DNA of 64,000 bases from Pseudooceanicola pacificus. GTDB lineage: Bacteria > Pseudomonadota > Alphaproteobacteria > Rhodobacterales > Rhodobacteraceae. Shown piece by piece: positions 25,680 through 33,356 of this stretch (its first letter is position 1; every line of letters starts with the position of its first letter). The DNA is taken from NCBI RefSeq assembly GCF_009789075.1, contig NZ_WNXQ01000004.1, positions 124,001 to 188,000 on the forward strand, in the 5' to 3' direction. Position numbers and translations under genes: made by a program. A model generated the notes under the pieces. That model searched no databases. It was not told the origin of the DNA and was given only the letters and a program-made list of their open reading frames with translations.

Positions 25680-26725
25680 TGCGCAGCGGCTATTACAAGG
25701 AAACCATCGTCGAGCACATCAACCTGACGGATTCCACGCTGCAACGCGCGTGGATCGGCATCGGGCTGCTGCTGGTCATCGCGGCGCCGTTCCATTTCGA
25801 ATTCTACGGCCTGTCGCTGATCACGCTGATGATGATCACCGCCATCGGGGCCATGGGCCTGAACGTGCTGACGGGCTGGACGGGGCTGATCTCGCTCGGG
25901 CAGACGGCCTTCATGGTGCTGGGCGCCTATGCCTATGCCATCAGCACCGAAAGCTGGGGCTGGCCGCCGCTGCTGGGGTTCGTGCTGGCGGGCATCGTTC
26001 CTGCCATCGCCAGCGTCATCGTCGGCGTGCCCTCGCTGCGGCTGACGGGGCTCTACCTCGCCATCACGACGCTGGCCTCTGCCTTCATCGTGAACCACCT
26101 GGTGCTGGAATTCGACGGGCTGACCAACGGATCCTCGGGCATCTTCGTGAACCGGCCGGTGATCTTCGGCTACGCTTTCGATACCGACGCCAAGTTCTAT
26201 TACCTGACCGCGGGGTTTGGCATCCTGACGATCCTCGCCTGCCTCAACCTGCGCCGCTCGCGCATCGGGCGGGCGCTGATCGCGATCCGCGACAACGACA
26301 ACGCCGCGCGGGTGATGGGCATCGACCTGCGCGCCTACAAGCTCTACGCCTTTGTCGCCAGCTCATTCATCGTCGGCATCTCGGGAGCGCTCTACGGCAT
26401 CTTCCTCAGCTTCGTCACGGTCGACGGGTTCCCGTTCCTGCTGGCGATCGAGGCGCTGGCGATCCTGATCGTCGGTGGCATGGGCAGCATTGCGGGGGCG
26501 ATCCTCGGCGCGGTCTTCCTGGTCGGCCTGCCCGAAGTGACCTCCTTCGTCTTTTCCTGGATGGGCAGCAGCGCGCAGTCGCTCCTGTCGACCAGCGCGC
26601 ACGAGATCAAGGGCCTGCTCTACGGGCTGATCATTATCCTCTTCCTCAGGCTGCAGCCGCACGGGCTGATGGGCCTCTGGCAGGACGCCAGGCGGACATG
26701 GACGCTCTGGCCACTAAAGTATTGA
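25679..26725 (+). CDS. livM: ABC transporter permease, LivM family
   Basis: 348 residues with about eight membrane helices. The family segments are GLNVLTGWTGLISLGQTAFM near 60-79, GLYLAITTLASAF near 125, and RIGRALIAIRDNDNAARVMG near 200-219, the cytoplasmic loop that contacts the ATPases. TGATG coupling to livH. The next gene, the binding protein, has its own strong ribosome site after 24 bp. Confidence 0.93.
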   Translation: MRSGYYKETIVEHINLTDSTLQRAWIGIGLLLVIAAPFHFEFYGLSLITLMMITAIGAMGLNVLTGWTGLISLGQTAFMVLGAYAYAISTESWGWPPLLGFVLAGIVPAIASVIVGVPSLRLTGLYLAITTLASAFIVNHLVLEFDGLTNGSSGIFVNRPVIFGYAFDTDAKFYYLTAGFGILTILACLNLRRSRIGRALIAIRDNDNAARVMGIDLRAYKLYAFVASSFIVGISGALYGIFLSFVTVDGFPFLLAIEALAILIVGGMGSIAGAILGAVFLVGLPEVTSFVFSWMGSSAQSLLSTSAHEIKGLLYGLIIILFLRLQPHGLMGLWQDARRTWTLWPLKY

Positions 26726-26749
26726 ATTCATTCACTAGGGAGGAGTAAC

Positions 26750-27904
26750 ATGAACTACGTGAAAGGACTTGCAGCCGCCGCGCTGCTGGCCTTGCCCGCG
26801 GGTATGGCCACCGCCGACCAGGGCGTCACCGACACCGAGATCCTGCTGGGCGAGGTCGAGCCGCTGACCGGCCCGCCGGGCCTGCTGGGTGTCGCGCACA
26901 ACCTGGGCGTGCGTCTTGCGCTGGCCGAGGTCAACGCCAAAGGGGGGATCGGCGGACGGCAACTCAGGCTGATCGCCGAGGATGACGGCTATGTCACCTC
27001 GCGCACCATCCAGTCCCTGCGCAAGCTGATCGGGGTGGACAAGGTCTTTGCCCTGACATCGCTTTCCGGGTCCGGCCAAGCGCTCGCGTCGATGCCCATC
27101 ATCAAGCAGTCGGGCATCCCGGCCATGGTCCCCATCGGCCCCCTGCCCCCGCTCTACGAACCGCCGTCGGACAACATCTTCGTCGTCGGGCAAAGCTACA
27201 CCGAAGGGATGCACCAGCTCGCGCTCTACCTCGCGAAGGAATACCCGGGCGCCAAGTGGGGCATCATCCTTCAGGACGACGACTACGGCAAATCCCTGGG
27301 CGAAGGCATCGAGCAGGCCCGGGAAGAGGCCGATATCAATGTCGTCTTCGAGACCGAATATGCCCGCGGGCAGAAGGACTTCGCCTCGGAGATGCTGCGC
27401 GTCAAGGACGCGGGCGTCGAGGTCCTGATCGCCGGAGGCATCATCTCGGAAAACATCGCCATGGTGAAGGAAGCCGAGAAGCTGGGCATCACCCCCGTCA
27501 TCGCCACCTTCTGGCCCGGCCGCGTGCCCGAAGTCCTCAAGGCCATCGGCCCGGCCAGCGACGGCATCTATGGCGTGGACTACGTCGCCCCGATCCAGTC
27601 CGAGGCCGGGCAGGCATTCCTCGAACTGGCGCGCAAGTACCTGACCGAGGACGAGGTCGCGCGGGTGAACCGCTACACCATGACCGGCTATTCCTCGACC
27701 CGGGCGCTGATCGAGGCGATGAAGGGCTGCGCAGACGATCTGACCTGGGCCTGCACCATCGAAAAGCTGGAAACCAACCCGCCGATCGACACCGGCGTGA
27801 TGGATCCCATCGGTTTCGGCCCGGACAACCGGTTCTCGAACTCGGGCGTCACGATCATGCGCGCCGATTACGAAACGCTCAGCTTCGCGCCGGTTGGCGA
27901 GTGA
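26750..27904 (+). CDS. ABC transporter periplasmic substrate-binding protein, LivK type
   Basis: 384 residues. Signal peptide about 1-22 (cleavage after ATA). Two-lobe type I periplasmic binding fold: ILLGEVEPLTGPPGLLG near 31-47, VNAKGGIGGRQLRLIAEDD near 65-83, and YARGQKDFASEM near 204. The segment that contacts the alpha-amino group in amino acid binders is not evident, in line with a non-amino-acid ligand. GGGAGGAG precedes the ATG. It closes the transporter operon before a large hairpin. Confidence 0.92.
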   Translation: MNYVKGLAAAALLALPAGMATADQGVTDTEILLGEVEPLTGPPGLLGVAHNLGVRLALAEVNAKGGIGGRQLRLIAEDDGYVTSRTIQSLRKLIGVDKVFALTSLSGSGQALASMPIIKQSGIPAMVPIGPLPPLYEPPSDNIFVVGQSYTEGMHQLALYLAKEYPGAKWGIILQDDDYGKSLGEGIEQAREEADINVVFETEYARGQKDFASEMLRVKDAGVEVLIAGGIISENIAMVKEAEKLGITPVIATFWPGRVPEVLKAIGPASDGIYGVDYVAPIQSEAGQAFLELARKYLTEDEVARVNRYTMTGYSSTRALIEAMKGCADDLTWACTIEKLETNPPIDTGVMDPIGFGPDNRFSNSGVTIMRADYETLSFAPVGE

Positions 27905-27911
27905 ACCAAAG

Positions 27912-27938
27912 GGGCCGGCGCCTGACGGGCGCCGGCCC
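27912..27938 (+). terminator. Strong hairpin after the ABC operon
   Basis: GGGCCGGCGCC (27912-27922) and GGCGCCGGCCC (27928-27938) form an 11-bp perfect stem with loop TGACG. No T run follows, so it may act as a 3' stabiliser or a Rho-assisted stop instead of a full intrinsic terminator. Confidence 0.6.
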
Positions 27939-27962
27939 GCACAACCAGGGGGCAAAGACGGC

Positions 27963-28087
27963 ATGAGCCAGACCATCGTCACTGCCGGAGCCGGACAGGG
28001 CGGGTCCAAGGCCACCGCCGGGACGTGGAGGCCTGCGGCTATCAGCGCGCGGAGCTGTTGAAATCACGCAAGACAATGTCTGCCTGA
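27963..28087 (+). pseudogene. Possible remnant of a NAD(P)/FAD-binding reductase
   Basis: ATG 27963, with AGGGGG upstream, opens a 32-codon frame beginning MSQTIVTAGAGQGGSKATAG, which carries a GxGxxG nucleotide-binding start like that of ferredoxin reductases (MxxTIVIAGAGQAG) or SDRs. The frame is then lost. In another frame from 28025 the DNA reads VEACGYQRAELLKSR, which resembles a short later segment of such reductases. I infer an internally deleted, frameshifted relic. The fragment is small and chance similarity cannot be excluded. Confidence 0.35.
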
Positions 28088-28126
28088 CGGGACTGCGTCA
28101 CGATCACGCAAAACCCGATCACGCAA
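28063..28126 (+). repeat. Direct repeats ATCACGCAA upstream of the thiolase gene
   Basis: ATCACGCAA occurs at 28063-28071, 28103-28111 and 28118-28126; the last two are extended to CGATCACGCAA and spaced 15 bp apart. An inverted copy overlaps them: TGCGT at 28094-28098 pairs with ACGCA at 28106-28110. All lie within 75 bp of the start codon at 28138 and could bind a regulator. Confidence 0.5.
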
Positions 28127-28137
28127 GGGAGGAACAC

Positions 28138-29376
28138 ATGGCCGAAGCTTACATCGTCGATCACTGCCGCACGCCGCGCGGTATCGGCAAGGTCGGAAAG
28201 GGTGCGCTGGCCGAGCTGCACCCGCAGAACCTCGGGGCGCATGTCCTCAGGGCGCTGCGCGACCGCAACGACATCAGGACCGAGACGGTCGACGACGTCA
28301 TCTGGGGCTGCTCGAACCAGCAGGCCCGGCAGGGCAACGACCTGGGCCGCATGACCGCGCTGACGGCGGGCTACGACGTGCGCGCCTCGGGCGTGACGCT
28401 GGATCGGTTCTGCGGCTCGGGCATCACCACGGTGAACTTCGGCGCCGCGACGATCATGGCGGGGATGGAGGACACGGTGATCTCGGGCGGGTGCGAGATG
28501 ATGTCCTACAACTACTCCGCCCCCGAGGCACGGCGGACGAAGCTGCTGGACGGCGACAACACCGACCTGCGCAACCTGCATCCGCAGATCAGCCAGGGGA
28601 TCTGCGCCGACGCCATCGCGACGATCGAGGGCATCTCGCGCGATGCGACCGAGGAACTGGCCATCGAAAGCCAGCGCCGCGCCGATCACGCGATCCGCAA
28701 CGGCTATTTCGCGGGCTCTCTCGTGCCGGTCAGCGACGCCGGGGGCAATGTCGTGCTGGACCGCGAGGAATACCCCCGTCCCCAGACCACGCGCGAGGGG
28801 CTGGCGGGGTTGAAACCCTCGTTCGAGGCGGTCGCGCGCCATCCCGTCGACGAGGACGGGACGACCCAGCTCGACCTCATCCACAGGGCGATGCCGGGGC
28901 TCGAGATCGACTTCATCCACCATGCCGGCACCTCGTCCGGGGTGGTCGACGGGGCGGCGGCGATCCTGATGGCGTCCGAGCGCGCGGTGAAGGCCAACGG
29001 CTGGACGCCCCGCGCCCGCATCGTGGCGATGGCCAATGTCGGCGACAGCCCCGAGCTGATGCTGAACGCGCCCGTCCCGGCGGCGAAGAAGGTGCTGGAA
29101 AAGGCCGGGCTGACCCTTGACGACATCGACCTCTTCGAGGTGAACGAGGCCTTTGCCGTGGTGCCCGAGAAGTTCATCCGGGACCTGAACATCGACCGCG
29201 ACAAGATCAACGTGAACGGCGGGGCCATCGCGCTCGGCCATCCCATCGGGGCGACCGGGGCGATCCTGATCGGCACCCTGCTGGACGAACTGGAACGCCG
29301 CAATCTGAGGCGCGGGCTGGTGACGATGTGCGCCGCCGGCGGCATGGCACCGGCCATCATCATCGAACGGGTCTGA
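28138..29376 (+). CDS. Thiolase (acetyl-CoA acyltransferase)
   Basis: 412 residues with a complete thiolase active site: nucleophile Cys92 in RFCGSGI, His368 in ALGHPIGATG and Cys398 in TMCAAGGMAPA, plus the family motif EVNEAFAVVPEKF near residue 339. It cleaves 3-oxoacyl-CoA in the last step of beta-oxidation, unlike the Cys-less homologue at 1869. GGGAGGAA precedes the ATG. It heads a plus-strand run of genes of unclear function and may share its promoter with none of the ABC genes, given the hairpin and 233-bp gap before it. Confidence 0.94.
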   Translation: MAEAYIVDHCRTPRGIGKVGKGALAELHPQNLGAHVLRALRDRNDIRTETVDDVIWGCSNQQARQGNDLGRMTALTAGYDVRASGVTLDRFCGSGITTVNFGAATIMAGMEDTVISGGCEMMSYNYSAPEARRTKLLDGDNTDLRNLHPQISQGICADAIATIEGISRDATEELAIESQRRADHAIRNGYFAGSLVPVSDAGGNVVLDREEYPRPQTTREGLAGLKPSFEAVARHPVDEDGTTQLDLIHRAMPGLEIDFIHHAGTSSGVVDGAAAILMASERAVKANGWTPRARIVAMANVGDSPELMLNAPVPAAKKVLEKAGLTLDDIDLFEVNEAFAVVPEKFIRDLNIDRDKINVNGGAIALGHPIGATGAILIGTLLDELERRNLRRGLVTMCAAGGMAPAIIIERV

Positions 29377-29617
29377 CACTCCCGTAGATCGCGAAATCCA
29401 CACACCGCCGCCCGCGCCGGGCGACGGACAGGGGGTCTGTGCCCGCAACCAACCCCCGGCGCAACAAGGGCTTGGGCCGGGTCACGTCCCTCGGGCGGGG
29501 ACACACATGACAGCCGCTTCGGCGGTACGCTCGGCACAGGCCACGGCATCGTCGCGAGGGCTTTCGGACCTCCGCGACACGGGCGCCACGGGCCACACGG
29601 TACGGAGGGCCGCAACG

Positions 29618-30733
29618 ATGAAAACCGACTTGGCAGACAACCTCGCCACGGCGAAGCGCGACATTGCGGCAGGGCGCTGCGTGCTGGTGCATGGCGCCAA
29701 CGGCACGCGGCGATCCGCCGTGATGGTCGCCGCCGGAACCCGCGCCGACGCCGCCTGCGTCAACCTGATCGCGAAACACGCGCGCGGGCTGATCTGCCTG
29801 GCACTGACCCGCGCCGAGGTCGACCGCTTGGGCCTTCGGATGCAGCCCCGGCGCAGCGGCCTGCCCGCCACCACCGGCTTCACCGTCTCGATCGAGGCCG
29901 CCGTCGGCGTGACCACCGGCATCTCGGCCGAAGACCGCGCCCGGACCATCGCCGCCGCCATCGACCCGGCCAGCGGCCCCGAGGCGCTGCACACGCCCGG
30001 CCATGTCTTTCCTTTCGTCGTCGCGGATGCCGGCGTGCTGGAACGCCCGATGCTGGCCGAGTCCGCACTGGACCTCGCGCGGATGGCGGACTGCGGGCCC
30101 TACGCGGTCTTCTCGGAGGTACTGGACGACAGCGGCGAGCTGGCCGACATCGACCACGTGCGCAAGCTGGCGGCCCTGATCGGTGTGGCCACGCTGGACA
30201 TCGACGAGGTCATCCGCGACCGCCGCCGCACCGAGCGCATCATCGCGAGAAGCCATTCGACCTCGGTCGACACCGAGGAAGGCGGAGCCTTTCGCCTGCA
30301 CATCTACCGCAACCTGATCTCGGGCGCCGAACACATCGCGCTGGTCAAGGGCGATCCCGACGGGGCCGAGCCGATGCCGGTGCGGATCCACGGGCTGAAC
30401 GTGACCGACGACCTCCTCCGGTGGCGCAACTTCGGCCAGCCCGACCACCTGGGCCGTTACCTGGCTGCGGCGGACCGGGCCGGGCGCGGCATCATCATCC
30501 TGATCCGCGAACATTACAGCACCACCCTGGTCGAACGCTTCATCGCCCGCGAGCGCGAGGAAGAGAGCGGCTATGGCCGGACCGAGCTGGTGGACCTGGG
30601 TGTCCCGGCGCAGATCCTCGGCGACCTTGGCGTGCGGGACATCATCCTGCTGTCCGGGGACGAGACCGCATTGCACAACCTGCGAGGCTTCGGGATCAAC
30701 TGTGTCGCCACCCGGCCGGTGGACGATGCGTGA
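29618..30733 (+). CDS. RibBA-like protein with both active sites degenerate
   Basis: 371 residues, the length and two-domain order of bifunctional riboflavin enzymes: DHBP-synthase-like 10-205, GTP-cyclohydrolase-II-like 206-371. The acidic DHBP loop (normally DDEDRENEGDL) reads HGANGTRRSAV at 25-35, and the metal-binding His of GHTEA is lost (MLAES, 145-149), although GLICLALT, VTTGISAEDRA and PGHVFPF are kept. In the second domain all zinc cysteines are gone: HSECLTGD becomes HGLNVTDD (258-265) and the RCDCG motif becomes RWRNFG. Neither riboflavin reaction seems possible. ATG 29618 has GGAGGG; its stop overlaps the next gene. Confidence 0.85.
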   Translation: MKTDLADNLATAKRDIAAGRCVLVHGANGTRRSAVMVAAGTRADAACVNLIAKHARGLICLALTRAEVDRLGLRMQPRRSGLPATTGFTVSIEAAVGVTTGISAEDRARTIAAAIDPASGPEALHTPGHVFPFVVADAGVLERPMLAESALDLARMADCGPYAVFSEVLDDSGELADIDHVRKLAALIGVATLDIDEVIRDRRRTERIIARSHSTSVDTEEGGAFRLHIYRNLISGAEHIALVKGDPDGAEPMPVRIHGLNVTDDLLRWRNFGQPDHLGRYLAAADRAGRGIIILIREHYSTTLVERFIAREREEESGYGRTELVDLGVPAQILGDLGVRDIILLSGDETALHNLRGFGINCVATRPVDDA

Positions 30734-31781
30734 CGCGGGCGGCATCCCGGGCCTGCCCCTGTGGCGGACCGACGGGCTGGGCCCCGCCCTGGCGGATTTC
30801 CTGTCGGCCCAGGCCGGCGCGCCGGTCGCGGTGACGAACCTGCGGCGCTTCACGGCGGGGCTGTCCTGGGTGACGGTCGCCTTCACCATGACACCCTCCG
30901 ACGCTCCGGCGCGGGACCTGATCCTGCGCATCGGCGACCCGAACGGGTTGCTGGCCCCCTATTCGACCGAACCCGAGGTCCGCGCCTTCACCGCCTTGGC
31001 CGGGACGGACGCCCCGGTGCCCGGCGTGCTGTGGCACAGCGACGACCCCGAGGTTTTTGGCGCGCCCTTCATGATCGTGACCCGGATGCCGGGCGAGACA
31101 CTGCTGCCGCGCTGGCCCGGCCTGGGCGACCAGGCGCCCTACCCCCATGCCGAAACGGTGGCCGAGGATTTCGCCCGCCACCTGGCCACGATCCACGGCT
31201 GCCCCTGGCGGGGCACGTCGGCCGAGGCGCTGAGCCCCGGCGTGACCGCCGACACCTGCACCCATGCCGAGATCGACCGCTGGGTCCGCCACGCCTCGGG
31301 CCCCTCGGGCGGACTGGAGGACAACGCCATGCGCTTCGCCGCGGGCTGGCTGCATGCCCATGCCCGCCCGGCCGGGGCGGTGACGCTGCTGCACGGCGAT
31401 TACCGCGTCGGCAACTTCCTGGTGGACGGCGGCCGCATCACCGGGCTGCTGGACTGGGAACTGACCCACCTGGGCGACCCGCACGAGGACCTCGCCTGGG
31501 CCTCGCTGCGCACCTTCGGCGGGACAGCCACGACGCTGTCGGGCCTGCTGGACCTCGACCGCTTCCACATGACCTATGCCGCCGCCTCGGGCCGCAGGGT
31601 CGATCCCGGGCTGATCCGGTATTTCCACGTGCTGGGGCAGTTCAAGATGGCCGCGATGCTGATCGGGACGGAACAGCGGCTGATGGCGGGCGACGTGCAC
31701 GACGTGCGGCTGGCGGTCATGGCGCTGCAGAAATCCACCACCCTGCTGGGGATGCTGAAGATGATCGAGGTCGCCTCATGA
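30726..31781 (+). CDS. APH-family phosphotransferase (ACAD10/11 kinase-domain type)
   Basis: 351 residues of the aminoglycoside phosphotransferase/choline kinase fold. Brenner motif LLHGDYRVGNFLV with His223 and Asp225, and the metal-binding GLLDWELTHLGDPHEDLAW near 241. The N-terminal part carries RFTAGLSWVTVAF and the ATP-binding LILRIGD. Such kinases, fused to ACAD domains in eukaryotic ACAD10/11, phosphorylate 4-hydroxyacyl-CoA so that it can enter beta-oxidation. It overlaps the RibBA-like gene by 8 bp and the next gene by 4 bp. Confidence 0.85.
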   Translation: MRDAGGIPGLPLWRTDGLGPALADFLSAQAGAPVAVTNLRRFTAGLSWVTVAFTMTPSDAPARDLILRIGDPNGLLAPYSTEPEVRAFTALAGTDAPVPGVLWHSDDPEVFGAPFMIVTRMPGETLLPRWPGLGDQAPYPHAETVAEDFARHLATIHGCPWRGTSAEALSPGVTADTCTHAEIDRWVRHASGPSGGLEDNAMRFAAGWLHAHARPAGAVTLLHGDYRVGNFLVDGGRITGLLDWELTHLGDPHEDLAWASLRTFGGTATTLSGLLDLDRFHMTYAAASGRRVDPGLIRYFHVLGQFKMAAMLIGTEQRLMAGDVHDVRLAVMALQKSTTLLGMLKMIEVAS

Positions 31782-32185
31782 GCCTGCCGCTGAAACTCTA
31801 TCTCGATGCCGTGCGCGCCGCGCTGGCCAACGAGGTGCTGCCCCATGTCGCCCAGGACCACGCGCGCAGCCAGCTTCTGGGCGCGATGGACGTGATCGAC
31901 AAGCTGACCGCGCTGGCCGACTGGTCGCCGGAACTGACGGCAGAGCAATCCGCCGCGCTGGCCGAGGGGCTGGCCGGCATGGGCACCGCGCCTGTGCGGG
32001 ACGAGGACCCGCGCGCCCGGCTGGCCGCGCAGGAGGCCACGCTGCGCGCGGCGATCGACAGCTTTTACGCCGCGGCCGGCCAGGACGACCCGACCACCGA
32101 GGCCGCCATCCGCAAGACCCTGCAGGCCTACCTGGCCGCCGAGCGGTCGCGGATCGCGGCCGCCAACTACTCTGCGATGACCTGA
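31778..32185 (+). CDS. DUF6285-like small protein
   Basis: 135 residues, largely helical by sequence (YLDAVRAALANEVLPHV, AMDVIDKLTALADW). No catalytic motif is visible. Proteins of this type are commonly encoded next to APH-like kinases and ACADs, and here it overlaps the kinase gene by 4 bp (ATGA), so it probably acts with the kinase. The function is unknown. It is the C-terminal part of a much longer frame that runs in the shadow of the kinase gene. Confidence 0.75.
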   Translation: MSLPLKLYLDAVRAALANEVLPHVAQDHARSQLLGAMDVIDKLTALADWSPELTAEQSAALAEGLAGMGTAPVRDEDPRARLAAQEATLRAAIDSFYAAAGQDDPTTEAAIRKTLQAYLAAERSRIAAANYSAMT

Positions 32186-32198
32186 GGAAAGGGCCGAG

Positions 32199-33305
32199 AT
32201 GCTTTCGGAACAGGACGACAACATCGGTCACCAGCTGCCGACCACCTTCAACCACGTGGTGTCGAGCGACGACCGCTGGACCGAGCGCTACTGGTACTCG
32301 GGCGCGCCGATCGACAGCGGCGACGTGCTGCTGGACATGGGGCTGGGTTGGTATCCCAACAAGAACGTCATGGACATGTTCGCGGGCATCACCGTGGACA
32401 ACGTGCAGTACAGCTATCGCGTGTCGCGCACGCTGGGGTCGACCCCGCTGGAGACCGCCGCAGGCCCGCTGCGCTACGAGATCGTCGAGGGGCTGAAGCA
32501 TCACCGCATCACGCTCGGGCAGAACGACTCGGGCCTCAGCTTCGAAATCGACTGGCTGGCCAGCTTTGCCGGGCTGGAGGAACACCAGAGCTTTCGCCGC
32601 AAGCGCAACCGGGTGGAAGAGGACCTGATCCGCATGACCCAGTTCGGGCGGATGCAGGGCTGGATCCAGCTGGGCGACCGGCGCATCGAGGTCACGCCCG
32701 ACACCTGGTACGCGCAGCGCGACCACTCCTGGGGCATCCGGTCGGTCATGCAGACCGACATGATGTCGAACGACAGCCTGCCGGCCTACAAGGATTTCTT
32801 CTGGTTCTGGCTGACCTACCAGTTCGAGGATTTCGCCATGTCGCTGTTCCTGAAGGAACGCGAACCGGGGCACCCGTTCTTCCTGTCGGGGCTCGAGGTC
32901 GACAAGGCCGGTGAGGAACGCGAGATCACTGCCATCGAACATGACATCGAATGGGCCGACGACCCGCTGGGGCAGACCTGGTCGGGGGGCACGCTGCTGT
33001 TGAAATACGCCGACGGCGGCACGCGCGAGCTGACGCTGCATCCCCAGCCGGCGCGCTTCTTCCTGAAGGGCGGCGGCTATGGCGGGCATCGCGGCTGGAA
33101 CCACGGCGACAACAAGGGGCGGCTGCACAGCGACCACTACGTGTGGGACCTGTCCGACCCCGAAATCCGGCGCCAGGCCCGGCAGCTTGGCGATCACTTC
33201 ACCAAGGTCACCTGCGACGGCCGCACCGGCTATGGCATGAGCGAGTACGGCGTGGCCCGGGGATATCCGAAATACGAGATTGCCCAGAAGCACGAACCGC
33301 TATGA
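32199..33305 (+). CDS. Uncharacterised protein, CrtC/lipocalin-like
   Basis: 368 residues, rich in aromatic amino acids and beta-strand-like segments (RYWYSGAPIDSGDVLLDMGL, YKDFFWFWLTYQFEDFAMSL). The pattern of an N-terminal WTERYWY strand, a middle RDHSWGIR block and a C-terminal SDHYVW block recalls the hydroxyneurosporene hydratase/tocopherol-cyclase-like beta-barrel group. This is a fold-level impression only. There is no signal peptide. It follows the DUF6285 gene by 13 bp with a GAGG site and is probably part of the same operon; a hydratase or lipid-binding function would fit. Confidence 0.6.
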   Translation: MLSEQDDNIGHQLPTTFNHVVSSDDRWTERYWYSGAPIDSGDVLLDMGLGWYPNKNVMDMFAGITVDNVQYSYRVSRTLGSTPLETAAGPLRYEIVEGLKHHRITLGQNDSGLSFEIDWLASFAGLEEHQSFRRKRNRVEEDLIRMTQFGRMQGWIQLGDRRIEVTPDTWYAQRDHSWGIRSVMQTDMMSNDSLPAYKDFFWFWLTYQFEDFAMSLFLKEREPGHPFFLSGLEVDKAGEEREITAIEHDIEWADDPLGQTWSGGTLLLKYADGGTRELTLHPQPARFFLKGGGYGGHRGWNHGDNKGRLHSDHYVWDLSDPEIRRQARQLGDHFTKVTCDGRTGYGMSEYGVARGYPKYEIAQKHEPL

Positions 33306-33356
33306 CCGGGTGCCGTGCGACCCCGGGCCATCCGTGACCGTATTCGGGAGGAGACG

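Noticed and set aside
29377..29617. FMN riboswitch before the RibBA-like gene
   Set aside because: I looked for the conserved RFN stems and found none; this agrees with a non-riboflavin role.
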